DNA of 64,000 nucleotides, taken from the NCBI RefSeq assembly GCF_038561935.1, contig NZ_CP102770.1, positions 496,001-560,000 on the forward strand, given 5' to 3'. The first letter of the stretch is position 1, and each line of letters begins with the position of its first letter. The position numbers and the translations under genes were made by a program. The stretch comes from Myxococcus stipitatus (GTDB taxonomy: Bacteria > Myxococcota > Myxococcia > Myxococcales > Myxococcaceae). Below the pieces are notes generated by a model. That model was not told where the DNA came from, ran no database searches, and saw only the letters and a program-made list of their open reading frames with translations. Positions 53,474 to 62,511 of the stretch are shown in pieces.

Positions 53474-54595
53474 CTACATGAACTTTTTCGAGAGGGGCAG
53501 GGTGACTCGCCGAATTTGTCCAGTCTTCATGTCCACGAGCAAGACTCCCACGGAGTCCGTTCCGATGATGGCGAGATCTCCAGCCACCTTCAGGGTGGTG
53601 AACAGCACTCGCAGGTGGGAAAGGTGGATGTTGGAACTGCCCTGGAACCCGAACCGCCCCGTGGAGTCGTCGAGCCCGGGTACCATCGGACGCCACTGTC
53701 CCTTCCTCTGATGAAACAGTCCTGAGGTGCCCGATAGCACCACCCACTCGTTCGATGCACCGAGGTCCATTCCGGTCACATGTGGAACGCCGAGGTCAGC
53801 TCCAGCTGACTGGCTGAAGTTCGCATCCAAGGTGGCGAGCGTTCGGCATTGGCCCGCCGGGGTCAGAGAACTCAGGCGAGCTGTGCCGAAGGCGGTCTCC
53901 ATGAGCAGCGCCCTCTTGCCCGACAGGCGCCACTCGGTGAGATACAGAAGGCTCCCGTCCGAAGGCGGCGCGCAAACCCGTTTCATCTTCTTCGTGCGTG
54001 TGTCCAGCGCGAAGAGCCCCGCGGCCCACTCGCCCTCATTCAGGGCGACGAAGAGCGAGTCAGCCACGAAGTGCGGACTCACGTAGGCCCGATCTCGGTC
54101 GCTGGGAACCGCGTGCGCGAGGAGCACGTCGCTCCATTGCTTTCCATTCCACCAGAAGACCTTCTTTTTCGAGGCGAGTGCGACCGCGGTCTTCCCCGCC
54201 GCGAGCGTGAGCCGTTCGGCGTGAGAGGCCAGCTCGCTGGGGAGTGGTAGGTCCGAGACGTCTCCTCCGAAGATGTCGATGAGGAGGCGCGTCGTGCCGT
54301 TCGTGCGACCTAGCGCAATGACCTTCCCTTGTCCTGATTCCGCAAGGGCCCAGACCTCCGTGAGGCCGTGAACCTTGAGGGGGCTGACGGAAGCCGCCGT
54401 CAGGTCGAGTTCGTACACGGAGACGGGCGTCCGAACGAAGTACCTCCCCGCCAGGTGCATGACCTCGTAGGCCGACTCCTGGAGGACGGCGTGTACTTCC
54501 TCGATCTCGCGGTCATTCTCAGTGCGTTGCTGGCTGTCCGTGGAGGGACCACCGAAGGCCATTGTCGTGAACAGGAGGCTGAGGAGAAGCTGCAT
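53474..54595 (-). CDS. secreted propeller-like protein
   Basis: A 373-aa protein with signal peptide LLLSLLFTTMAFGGPS. It contains repeated four-strand patterns with W or Y ends (AYEVMHLAGRYFVRTPVSVY, KTAVALASKKKVFWWNGKQW, NEWVVLSGTSGLFHQRKGQW), which suggest a beta-propeller. No lipobox. The ATG at 54595 is preferred over 54646. Function unknown; probably in one operon with the small lipoprotein downstream. Confidence 0.5.
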   Translation of the reverse strand: MQLLLSLLFTTMAFGGPSTDSQQRTENDREIEEVHAVLQESAYEVMHLAGRYFVRTPVSVYELDLTAASVSPLKVHGLTEVWALAESGQGKVIALGRTNGTTRLLIDIFGGDVSDLPLPSELASHAERLTLAAGKTAVALASKKKVFWWNGKQWSDVLLAHAVPSDRDRAYVSPHFVADSLFVALNEGEWAAGLFALDTRTKKMKRVCAPPSDGSLLYLTEWRLSGKRALLMETAFGTARLSSLTPAGQCRTLATLDANFSQSAGADLGVPHVTGMDLGASNEWVVLSGTSGLFHQRKGQWRPMVPGLDDSTGRFGFQGSSNIHLSHLRVLFTTLKVAGDLAIIGTDSVGVLLVDMKTGQIRRVTLPLSKKFM

Positions 54596-54642
54596 GAAGA
54601 CCCTCGGAAGGCTGGGGGCTGTGACGGCAGGAACTCGGGTGA

Positions 54643-55120
54643 TCAACGACGAGGCTTGGTCTTCCTGCTGGGATTCTTCTGCTTGCGCAGTTCGAGGAGG
54701 TTCTCGCGGCGCACTCGCACGTATTCTCGGTCTCTAGCTCGAACTGGCTTTGGGTCTTCGCCATGCGAGCGGAGCATTCGGTCAAACTCGCGTTCAATCA
54801 ATGCGATGAAGTGAGCTTCCTTTTTCTGGCCCAAGGCTGTTTGGAATGTGTTGGGGGATGTTTGACCCCAACGTGCCATCGAAGGTGATTTTGTCTGCGA
54901 TAGGTTCAAGGAAGACACGCAGCCGTTGGAAGGCCATCATGACTGCCTGGAGGGAGTCGGTCCCACTGCCGTAGCTCTCTATTTCTGTGCGGCCAATGCC
55001 ATGGATGGTGAACGGGCATTTGTAGGAAGTGCCGGAGCGGAAGGGGATGAAGAAGCGAGCCGTTATCCAGCCAGGCTGGTCGGCCCACTTATATCGCCTG
55101 GATGCAAAGAGAGGTCGCAT
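54643..55120 (-). pseudogene. frameshifted DUF6968-like gene
   Basis: The first part (from MRPLFASRRYKWADQPG, 55120) reads KCPFTIHGIGRTEIESYGSG then TDSLQAVMMAFQRLRVFLEP, as in DUF6968 proteins, but ends soon after FDGTLGSN. A +1 frame from about 54880 continues naturally: RWGQTSPNTFQTALGQKKEA, HFIALIEREFDRMLRSHGED and so on to 54643. A 1-bp indel near 54870 explains both. An in-frame GTG at 55168 overlaps the stop of the citrate synthase-like gene. Confidence 0.5.
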
Positions 55121-55164
55121 TGGGTTCTCGACTATAGTTGCCTGGTTTTGCCGCAAGCGACTCT

Positions 55165-56460
55165 TCACTTTCGAGAAGGGGCAGGAGGCTCGACATAGCG
55201 GGCCCTGGGGCGGAGCAGGTGTCCTTGCTCTCTTTGCTCCAGGATGTGCGCTACCCAGCCCGCCGCGCGCCCTACCGCGAACAGTGTCCCCGCCGCTCCT
55301 GGCGGCAACCCCAGTGCATCCGCCAGCATCACCAACCCCAGGTCCACCGAGGGCTCCGGATGCCCTGCCTCTCGCATCGCATCCTGGACCGCCTTCGCCA
55401 CTCTGACCCTCGGTACCTCGGGCCTGACCTCCCTTGCTGCGTCCATCAAGGGCGGGGTCCTCGGGTCTCCGTTTGGATACAGCCGGTGCCCGAAGCCTGG
55501 CACTGCATCGCCTCGGCGCAATCGCTCTCGCACCACCGCCGTCGCTCGCTCCGGCTTCCCCACCTCCGTCAACAACGCCTCCACCCTGTCACAGGCCCCT
55601 CCGTGCCGAGGCCCCGAGGACGCCGCCAAGGCCGCGCTCACGCACGCATACAGGTCCGCCCCCGAGGACGCCGTCACCCTTGCCGTGAAGGTCGACACGT
55701 TCAGCTCATGGTCCGCGCACAACACCAACGCGCGATTCAACAGCTCCGGCGCATGCTTCACCTTGGAATCCCAGGCACTCACCAAGGACTCCGCCATCGT
55801 CTCCGCCCGCAACGCCCGCGCAACCCGCCCCGGCGCGTGCGCCACTCCCACCCACGCCGCCAACTGGCGCAACAGCCGCCTCGCTCGCGCCTTCTCCTGC
55901 TCGGGTGGCGCCGCGAAGCGCACTGCATCCTTCGCCGCCAACAGCGGCACCAGCGCGCTCAACGCTGTCACCGGCGGTGTCTCTCGCGGCAACAGCCTCG
56001 CCAGCTCCGAGGGCGGAATCACTGCCTCCCCCGCCTCCCATCGCGGCTCCTCCTCCGGCAACGCCCCAGACCACAACAGCTCCGCCACCGCCTCGAAGCT
56101 CCTCCCTTCCAACACCAGTCCCACCGCTGAGTGCCCTCGGTACGCCAGTCCCTCCGCTCCCACCTGAGACACCGATGAGTCGATGACCGGCTCTCCCCAC
56201 CGCAGCGCCCCCGAAGCCACCGCCGCATGTCCCGCCCTCGCGTCATGCCGCGTCTTCAGCCGCTCCAGGTCCGAGCGCACATACCGGTTCTCCTTCGTCC
56301 CCGGCTCCGGCACACACCGCACGAGACCTCGGCTCACGTAGGTGTAAAGCGTCGCCCGCTTCACCCCCAACAAGGCCGCCGCCTCCACCGCCGTCACCAG
56401 CTCCTCCTCGGGTCGATGGACGAATCGAGATTGAGAGCGTCCTCCCTTGCGTCTACTCAT
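55165..56460 (-). CDS. citrate synthase-family protein with N-terminal HTH
   Basis: A 431-aa protein. Residues 20-75 are a MerR/excisionase-type HTH (VTAVEAAALLGVKRATLYTY, VSRGLVRCVPEPG, ENRYVRSDLERLKTRHDARA). The rest is a citrate synthase fold with ALVLCADHELNVSTF (catalytic His), GPRHGGACDRVEALL and PGFGHRLYPNGDPR; the usual Asp near the C terminus is not obvious. It could condense an acyl-CoA, or act as a metabolite-sensing regulator. Such HTH-citrate synthase proteins are known but not characterised. Confidence 0.75.
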   Translation of the reverse strand: MSRRKGGRSQSRFVHRPEEELVTAVEAAALLGVKRATLYTYVSRGLVRCVPEPGTKENRYVRSDLERLKTRHDARAGHAAVASGALRWGEPVIDSSVSQVGAEGLAYRGHSAVGLVLEGRSFEAVAELLWSGALPEEEPRWEAGEAVIPPSELARLLPRETPPVTALSALVPLLAAKDAVRFAAPPEQEKARARRLLRQLAAWVGVAHAPGRVARALRAETMAESLVSAWDSKVKHAPELLNRALVLCADHELNVSTFTARVTASSGADLYACVSAALAASSGPRHGGACDRVEALLTEVGKPERATAVVRERLRRGDAVPGFGHRLYPNGDPRTPPLMDAAREVRPEVPRVRVAKAVQDAMREAGHPEPSVDLGLVMLADALGLPPGAAGTLFAVGRAAGWVAHILEQREQGHLLRPRARYVEPPAPSRK

Positions 56461-56570
56461 GTCTCAACAGCCTCCAGACAGCCATTGTCGACTCGACTCG
56501 ATTCCCACGTCGATGTGTGCCTTCCCGCACGCATGGAGGCTTTGGACACTCACTCGAGAGGAGCATCCCC

Positions 56571-57347
56571 ATGACCGTGGACTTCGGACGTACCTCGACC
56601 GACTACACCCGGCACCGCGCCGGCTTCCCCGTCTCCTTCTTCGACCGGCTCGTCCGCGAGAACGTCCTCCGCCCAGGACTCCGCACCGTCGACGTCGGCA
56701 CGGGCACCGGCGTCGTCGCCCGCGGTCTTGCCCGCAAGGGCTGCTCCGTCATCGGCCTCGATGTCTCCGCGTCCATGCTGGAGGGCGCACGGCAGCTCGC
56801 CGCCGAGGCCCGTCTGTCCATCGACTTCCGTGAAGCCCCCGCCGAGTCCACTGGACTCTCCTCGGCGTCCTTCGACCTCGTCACCGCGGGCCAGTGCTGG
56901 CATTGGTTCGACCGCCCCGCCGCCGCTCGGGAGGCCGCTCGACTGCTCGTCCCCGGAGGCCGGCTCATTATCGCCCACCTCGACTGGCTCCCCATGCCCG
57001 GCAACGTCGTCGAAGCCACCGACGCGCTCATGAACGCCAGCAATCCCAATCCTCCCGACCACGCCCGCTTCGGCTGCGGCGTCGGCCTCTATCCCCAGTG
57101 GCTCAGTGATGTCACCGACGCGGGCTTCACGCCCCTGGAGACCTTCTCCTACGACGTGCTGATTCCCTACACCCACGAAGCCTGGCGAGGCCGATGCCGC
57201 GCCAGCGCCTTCGTCGGCGCCACCCTCCCTCCCGCAGAAGTCGAGCGCTTCGACCAGACCCTCGCCCGCATCCTCGCCGAGCGTTTCCCGCAGCCCTTCC
57301 TCGACATCCCCCACCGCGTCTTCGCCCTCCTCGCCACGCGCCCGTGA
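56571..57347 (+). CDS. class I SAM-dependent methyltransferase
   Basis: A 258-aa protein with SAM motif I TVDVGTGTGVVARGLA, motif II VIGLDVSASMLEGAR, then AGQCWHWFDRPAAAREAARL and LVPGGRLIIAHLDW. The N terminus TVDFGRTSTDYTRHRAGFP is typical of UbiE/Mettli-11-type methyltransferases. The substrate is unknown. ATG at 56571 follows GAGAGGAGCATCCCC. Divergent from the citrate synthase-like gene. Confidence 0.85.
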   Translation: MTVDFGRTSTDYTRHRAGFPVSFFDRLVRENVLRPGLRTVDVGTGTGVVARGLARKGCSVIGLDVSASMLEGARQLAAEARLSIDFREAPAESTGLSSASFDLVTAGQCWHWFDRPAAAREAARLLVPGGRLIIAHLDWLPMPGNVVEATDALMNASNPNPPDHARFGCGVGLYPQWLSDVTDAGFTPLETFSYDVLIPYTHEAWRGRCRASAFVGATLPPAEVERFDQTLARILAERFPQPFLDIPHRVFALLATRP

Positions 57348-57351
57348 TTCC

Positions 57352-57855
57352 ATGTCCACACACCCACACCTCGTCCATGAGCCCTCGCTGCCCTGGACCG
57401 AAGTCACACAGGGCCCTCGCGTCGCGTATCGCCGCAAGCAATTGGGCGCCGCGGCGAAGGGCCAGCAGCTCGGGTGCAGCTTGATGGAGCTCGCACCCGG
57501 CACGCACGCCTTCCCGCTGCACTACCACCTGGCCAATGAAGAGGCGTACTACGTCCTCTCCGGCTCGGGCCTGCTGCGCCTCGGCGATGCGTCGCTGCCC
57601 GTGCGGGCGGGGGACTATGTTGCCCTCCCCGTGGGCGCCGCGTGTGCGCACCAGCTCGTCAACGACGGCACCGAGACGCTGCGCTACCTCGCGTTCTCCA
57701 CCATGGTGGAGCCCGACGTCATGGTGTACCCGGACTCGAAGAAGGTGTGTGTCACCGCGGGCTCCGCGCCCGGGGGCGACAAGGCCGCTCGAACCCTGTA
57801 CACCGTCCTCCCCCTCGCCGCCGAGGTGGACTACTGGAGCGGCGAGGAGCGATAG
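57352..57855 (+). CDS. cupin-domain protein
   Basis: A 167-aa single-cupin protein. Motif 1 is FPLHYHLANEEAYYVLSGSG and motif 2 is VRAGDYVALPVGAACAHQLV, with the usual His, Glu and His metal ligands. It may bind a small metabolite or be an isomerase or dioxygenase. It lies 4 bp after the methyltransferase gene and is probably co-translated. Confidence 0.85.
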   Translation: MSTHPHLVHEPSLPWTEVTQGPRVAYRRKQLGAAAKGQQLGCSLMELAPGTHAFPLHYHLANEEAYYVLSGSGLLRLGDASLPVRAGDYVALPVGAACAHQLVNDGTETLRYLAFSTMVEPDVMVYPDSKKVCVTAGSAPGGDKAARTLYTVLPLAAEVDYWSGEER

Positions 57856-57866
57856 GCTCTCGCCCC

Positions 57867-58361
57867 ATGCCCCCCCTGCTCGACGTCCTCACCCGGGAGC
57901 ACCTCCTCAAGGACCGCGCCGCCGCCTCGGAGCTGCTCCCCCGGGGCGAGCCTCCCCACGTCTCCCTGCTGCGCCTGTGCGACGCGGGCCTGCTCCAGGG
58001 CGGGCTCTCCGTCTCCCTCGGCGTCCGCCCCGATGAGCTCATGGGCCCGCTCACCCTCGCCATGGGCGGCGCCGCTCGGAACCTCAAGGTCGTGGATGTC
58101 CGCGAGCGCCCCGTCCTCGAGCTGCACGTCCAGGCCGGGGACGTCACCGAGCGCTGGGAGGTCGAGAACCTCTCCGCCCTCGTCCACAACCTCAATGACC
58201 TCTACCGAGACGCGAAGGACGTGCGCGCCGTGGCCGAGCTCGGTGAATGGGAAGACGCGCTCCAGCTCTGGTGCATCGACAAACGCCTCCTGCCGAGACT
58301 CCTGAGACAGCCATTCTTCGCGCCGTGGAACGGACGTGCCCTGCAGGGCTCGGCCAGTTGA
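57867..58361 (+). CDS. hypothetical protein
   Basis: A 164-aa soluble protein starting MPPLLDVLTREHLLKDRAAA with RPDELMGPLTLAMGGAARNL and ERWEVENLSALVHNLNDLYR, ending LLRQPFFAPWNGRALQ. Ordinary composition, no signal or metal motif. Third gene in line with the methyltransferase and cupin genes, 11 bp after the latter. Function unknown. Confidence 0.5.
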   Translation: MPPLLDVLTREHLLKDRAAASELLPRGEPPHVSLLRLCDAGLLQGGLSVSLGVRPDELMGPLTLAMGGAARNLKVVDVRERPVLELHVQAGDVTERWEVENLSALVHNLNDLYRDAKDVRAVAELGEWEDALQLWCIDKRLLPRLLRQPFFAPWNGRALQGSAS

Positions 58362-58424
58362 CGGAGGGTGCTAGCCCTTTCGTACTCTCGCGGGAATCCG
58401 GGTTTCTGAGGCAGCATGTCCTGA

Positions 58425-60857
58425 ATGCGTCTGCCCCCCCTGGTTCTCGTCCTCTTGTTGCTGTCCTCCGCCGCCCAGGCCGAGCTGGATTCGTTTGGCG
58501 TGGGAACCGGACGAGACGGCCCGCTCTCCGTCAATAGCCGCCGCACCATCAACACCGCGATGCGGATGCCATTGGGCGCGCAGCGGGGGACGCGGACGCT
58601 CTCGGTGGAGGCTGTCACCGCGCCCGCCGTGGGCAGTCTGCTGCTCATCCACCAGACGCAGGGCATCGTCTCCAGCACGCCCTCGGGGGGCTCGAGCCCG
58701 AGGAGTCCTGGGGGCGTGGGGAGCTGGGAGATGGCGCGCGTCAGCTCCGTCACCGCGGGCAGCCCGATGGTGATCCAGCTCTCCGCGCCGTTGGTCAACA
58801 CCTACGACGCTCCCGGCTCGCAAGCCGTCACGGTGCCCGAATACACCACCGTCACCGTGGGCTCGTCCGGCTCGCTCGTGGCGCCTCCTTGGAACGGGAG
58901 CAGCGGTGGCATCGTCGTGTTCCTCGCCAATGACATCGTGACGAACAACGGCTCCATCAACGCCGACGGCGCGGGCCTTCGCGGAGGTGCCTTCACCCAG
59001 AACACGACGCGCACCAACTGCACCGGGGATGACCTCCCCACGGCGCAGGGGGGCGCGTTCAAGGGCGAAGGGCTCGTGGTGGATCGCTATGGCTCCGCTT
59101 CCGGGCGCGCCAACCTCGTCAACGCGGGCGGTGGCGGCATCTGCAAGGACGCGGGTGGCGGCGGCGGTGGACATCGCGGCGCGGGCGGCCTGGGGGGAAG
59201 GACGGCGCCCACGGATGGCATGCGAGACATGGGCGGTCAGGGGGGCGCGGAGATGGCCTACACGGTTGTCTATTCCGTCCTCATGGGAGGAGGCGGTGGC
59301 GCGGGAGAGGGTGACTCCGGCGATGGCTCGAGCGGGGGGGCGGGTGGTGGCGTGGTGATGGTGCGTGGGCGCGTTGTCTCCGGGAGCGGGACCTTCTCCG
59401 CGAATGGCGCGGCGGCGGCGGCCTCGGGCGGCGAGGATGGCGCGGGCGGAGGGGGCGCGGGGGGCGCGGTCATCGTGCGCGCCACGGGCGCGTTGGACTG
59501 CAGCCAGGCTCTCGTCCAGGGCGGCGCGGGTGGCAATGCGCCGAGCGCTTCCTTCCAGACGGGCCCCGGCGGCGGTGGCGCGGGCGGTGCCCTGCTGCTC
59601 CATGGCGAGTCCGTGACGTGCCCTGGCTCACACGCGGGGGGCGCTCCCGGAGCGGCGGGCTCGTCGGGTGGCAGCTATGGCGCCGCCGCGGGCGCCATCG
59701 GCGAGATGAAGCAGTTCATCTTCTCCTACAAGACGCCGACCACGCCGGTCATCACCGAGCCCATCGTCAACTCCAACGTGACGACCCGCCCTACCATCCG
59801 CGGCGTGGCGGACCCGGGCATGCGCGTCATCATCAGCGTCGATGGTGTCCGGGTCGCGGAGGTCGGCGCGGGGACGGGGGGAGAGTTCGTCACGGTGCTC
59901 GACTCTCCGGCTACCGAGCTGGAGGTCGGTACCCACGTGGTGACGGCGATCTCCGAGAGCATGGGGGCCTACAGCCTCCCGTCCACACAGGTGAGCTTCA
60001 ACGCCCAGTCGCAGGCCGCGGATGCGGGCCTCGAGATTCCCATCATCGTGGTCCCCGCCGAGGGTGAGGTGACGGGGCCGACGCCCTACATCGCGGGAGT
60101 CGCGGGCAACGCGCGGACGGTCGGCCTGTACATCGACAACCGCGAAGAGGTCATCGTCCCTGCGGACTCGCAGGGCCGCTTCCGCTACGACATCCCGGCG
60201 GCCTCGCCGCTCGCGGTGGGGCCTCACAAGGTCAACGCCCACGGCCATGACGTGGATGACAACTCCAGCGGGAGCTCTCCGGACACGCGCTTCGAGGTCG
60301 TCCTCCCAGACCCGGACGCAGGCTCTCCGACGCCGGATGCGGGGGGCCCGGATGCGGGGACGCCCGGGCCGGACGCGGGCTCGCCGGACGCGGGCTCGGG
60401 GGTGACGCGCGATGTGCCCGTGCTCGTGGTCCCCGCCGAGGGCGAGCTGGTGGACCCGACGCCGCTGTTCGCGGGCGTGGCTCAGCCAGGGGCGACAGTC
60501 TCGCTGGATGTCGATGGGACTCGTGTGGCCACCGTCGTCGCGGATGCGACGGGGGCGTTCCGTCACACGCTGGCGGCCGAGAGCGCGCTGACGTCCGGCG
60601 CGCATGCCGTGTCCGCGTCGATGCTCAACAGCGAGTCCGGAACGCCCGGCCCCAGGTCTCCGGACACGGGCTTCCAGGTCCGCGGCCCCACCGCGCTGGA
60701 CGTGGGCTGTGGTGGCTGTGGCGCATCTCCCACGGGGGCGGCGACCGCATGGGTCCTGCTCATCGGCGTCGCGGCCTTGTTGCGCCAGCGCCGCCGTCAG
60801 GAGTCTGGCGTCCGGGTCACGCCCACCCGACCGAAGCGTGGGCCTCCAGCCCGATGA
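58425..60857 (+). CDS. AgmC-like surface protein with MYXO-CTERM tail
   Basis: An 810-aa exported protein (signal LPPLVLVLLLLSSAAQAE). Residues 20-400 match proteins annotated as adventurous-motility AgmC: DSFGVGTGRDGPLSVNSRRT, SLLLIHQTQGIVSS and very Gly-rich strands. Three Ig-like repeats follow (TRPTIRGVADPGMRVIISVD, PTPYIAGVAGNARTVGLYID, PTPLFAGVAQPGATVSLDVD) with a DAGSPTPDAGGPDAG-type linker. The end CGGCGASPTGAAT, hydrophobic helix and RQRRRQ is a MYXO-CTERM sorting signal, so it is probably anchored at the outer membrane. A motility role is not shown. Confidence 0.75.
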   Translation: MRLPPLVLVLLLLSSAAQAELDSFGVGTGRDGPLSVNSRRTINTAMRMPLGAQRGTRTLSVEAVTAPAVGSLLLIHQTQGIVSSTPSGGSSPRSPGGVGSWEMARVSSVTAGSPMVIQLSAPLVNTYDAPGSQAVTVPEYTTVTVGSSGSLVAPPWNGSSGGIVVFLANDIVTNNGSINADGAGLRGGAFTQNTTRTNCTGDDLPTAQGGAFKGEGLVVDRYGSASGRANLVNAGGGGICKDAGGGGGGHRGAGGLGGRTAPTDGMRDMGGQGGAEMAYTVVYSVLMGGGGGAGEGDSGDGSSGGAGGGVVMVRGRVVSGSGTFSANGAAAAASGGEDGAGGGGAGGAVIVRATGALDCSQALVQGGAGGNAPSASFQTGPGGGGAGGALLLHGESVTCPGSHAGGAPGAAGSSGGSYGAAAGAIGEMKQFIFSYKTPTTPVITEPIVNSNVTTRPTIRGVADPGMRVIISVDGVRVAEVGAGTGGEFVTVLDSPATELEVGTHVVTAISESMGAYSLPSTQVSFNAQSQAADAGLEIPIIVVPAEGEVTGPTPYIAGVAGNARTVGLYIDNREEVIVPADSQGRFRYDIPAASPLAVGPHKVNAHGHDVDDNSSGSSPDTRFEVVLPDPDAGSPTPDAGGPDAGTPGPDAGSPDAGSGVTRDVPVLVVPAEGELVDPTPLFAGVAQPGATVSLDVDGTRVATVVADATGAFRHTLAAESALTSGAHAVSASMLNSESGTPGPRSPDTGFQVRGPTALDVGCGGCGASPTGAATAWVLLIGVAALLRQRRRQESGVRVTPTRPKRGPPAR

Positions 60858-60877
60858 CGGAAACGGGCCTCGTGCGC

Positions 60878-61147
60878 TTCACGCCGCGAGGCCCTGTCGT
60901 CATCGAGCCTTGAGCCCAGGCCTGTTCTCCCGTGCCTGGTGCCCTCGACTCGCGAGTCCATGCTTGTTTCACGCCGCGAGCCCCTGTCGTCATCGAGCCT
61001 TGAGCCCAGGCCTGTTCTCCCGTGCCTGGCGCCCTCGTCTCGTGAGCCCGTGCGTGTTTCACACCGTGGGACTCAGTCGTCGCCGAGCAGCGAACCCAGG
61101 CCCGTGCCCTTGAGCACGCTGCCCTCGTCCCTCGAGCCTCCCGGGCC
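60878..61147. repeat. 90-bp tandem repeat, three copies
   Basis: TTCACGCCGCGAG... units start at 60878, 60968 and 61058, each 90 bp. The first two are almost identical (CCCTGTCGTCATCGAGCC, TTGAGCCCAGGCCTGTTCTC). The third is diverged and includes the last codons of the AIM24-family gene. The first two look like recent duplications of the gene's 3' end. Confidence 0.75.
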
Positions 61148-61867
61148 CGCGGCGGAGAGGATGCGGCCCGCGAGCCGGCTGAAGGGCAGCGACTGGAGCC
61201 ACACCTTGCCGGGGCCTCGCAGCGTGGCGAAGAACAGGCCCTCGCCGCCGAAGAAGGCTGTCTTGATGCCGCTCACCATCTGGATGTCGTAGTCCACCGA
61301 GGGCTGGAACGCGACGATGCAGCCGGTGTCCACGCGCAGCAGCTCGCCCGGCGCCAGCGTGCGCTCGAGCAGCGTGCCTCCCGCGTGGATGAAGGCTAGG
61401 CCATCACCCTGGAGCCGCTGCATGATGAAGCCCTCGCCGCCGAACAGGCCCGTGCCCAGCTTCTTCTGGAAGGCGATGCCCAGCGAGACACCCTTGGCCG
61501 CCGCGAGGAAGCTGTCCTTCTGCGCGATCAGCTCGCCGCCGAGCTCCCGGAGATTCACCGCGATGATCTTCCCGGGATAGGGCGCCGCGAAGGCCACCTT
61601 GCGCTTGCCGCTGCCCCGGTTGAGGAAGACGGTGGTGAAGAGCGATTCACCCGTCAGCAGCCGCTTGCCCGCGCCCAGCAGCGAGCCCAGAAAGCCGCTC
61701 TTCTTCTCCGAGCCGTCACCGAAGATGGTCTCCATCTCGATGCCGTCGTCCATGTACATCAGCGTGCCGGCCTCGGCGACCGCGGCCTCCTGCGGGTCCA
61801 GCTCCACCTCCACGAACTGGAGGTCATCACCGTGGATCTTGAAGTCGACCTCGTGCATCTGCGCCAT
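61073..61867 (-). CDS. AIM24/TIGR00266-family protein
   Basis: A 264-aa protein of the AIM24 beta-helix family: [60 protein letters not shown] and [20 protein letters not shown]. Gly-rich turns and the central [20 protein letters not shown] are typical. Its function in bacteria is unclear; yeast AIM24 is mitochondrial. ATG at 61867 has GGAG upstream; a second Met at 61858 is possible. Confidence 0.85.
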   Translation of the reverse strand: MAQMHEVDFKIHGDDLQFVEVELDPQEAAVAEAGTLMYMDDGIEMETIFGDGSEKKSGFLGSLLGAGKRLLTGESLFTTVFLNRGSGKRKVAFAAPYPGKIIAVNLRELGGELIAQKDSFLAAAKGVSLGIAFQKKLGTGLFGGEGFIMQRLQGDGLAFIHAGGTLLERTLAPGELLRVDTGCIVAFQPSVDYDIQMVSGIKTAFFGGEGLFFATLRGPGKVWLQSLPFSRLAGRILSAAGPGGSRDEGSVLKGTGLGSLLGDD

Positions 61868-61945
61868 GGCATCTCGCTCCATCGACAAGGGACGGCGCAC
61901 GATACCCGCCCCCAGTCCTGGCTCAACCCGCGAGGCGACGGGTGG

Positions 61946-62476
61946 CTATTGCGCCAGCAGGAGGGAGAGCGCCGTGGCGAGCTGGGTCTCTTCATCCGCA
62001 ATCGAAGAAGGGATGAAGAGCGAGACCTTGTCGTCCTTCCGGTCTCCGCACGTGCGCCAGCCCTCGTAGCGGTCATGGCGCGTGATGAGCAGTTGGTAGC
62101 TGCATGCGCCCACGGTGCCGGTGACCTGCTGGGGGCTGACCTGGAAGTTGGAGACCTGTCCGCCGAACGTCCCCACGGCGACGATGGTGTCCTCATGGTC
62201 GGTCACCTTGAGGTTCACCGGCTTCTGTCCATAGGTGCCCTGGAGCACGTCGTCCTTCTCCGTGAGGTCGACGGGGCGGCCGAAGGCGTTGCCTCGCACG
62301 GTGTCGTGCTTGAAGGCCAGCTGGACGTCGGAGCTGGAGAGGTTGTCGTCGGTGACACGCATGGAGAGCGAGCGGTCCCGCGTCTTCAAGGTGAGGTCCT
62401 GGTTCGAGGAGGGAGGCGCGGCGAGAGCGGAGCCGCCAACGAGCAGGCCAAGGGCAGTGAGGAGCGAGGTCTTCAT
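61946..62476 (-). CDS. secreted hypothetical protein
   Basis: A 176-aa protein with signal peptide LLTALGLLVGGSALAAPPSS. The mature part is beta-rich with regular strand pairs (LSMRVTDDNLSSSDVQLAFK, DVLQGTYGQKPVNLKVTDHE) and one Cys pair (GACSYQLLITRHDRYEGWRT then C). No family recognised; probably periplasmic. Confidence 0.5.
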   Translation of the reverse strand: MKTSLLTALGLLVGGSALAAPPSSNQDLTLKTRDRSLSMRVTDDNLSSSDVQLAFKHDTVRGNAFGRPVDLTEKDDVLQGTYGQKPVNLKVTDHEDTIVAVGTFGGQVSNFQVSPQQVTGTVGACSYQLLITRHDRYEGWRTCGDRKDDKVSLFIPSSIADEETQLATALSLLLAQ

Positions 62477-62511
62477 GTCCTCAACGTAGGCAGCCTCCCG
62501 CCCCGGTGAGT

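Noticed and set aside
60817-61062. A minus-strand ORF with 30-residue repeats
   Set aside because: It simply reads the 90-bp tandem repeat; no start signal.
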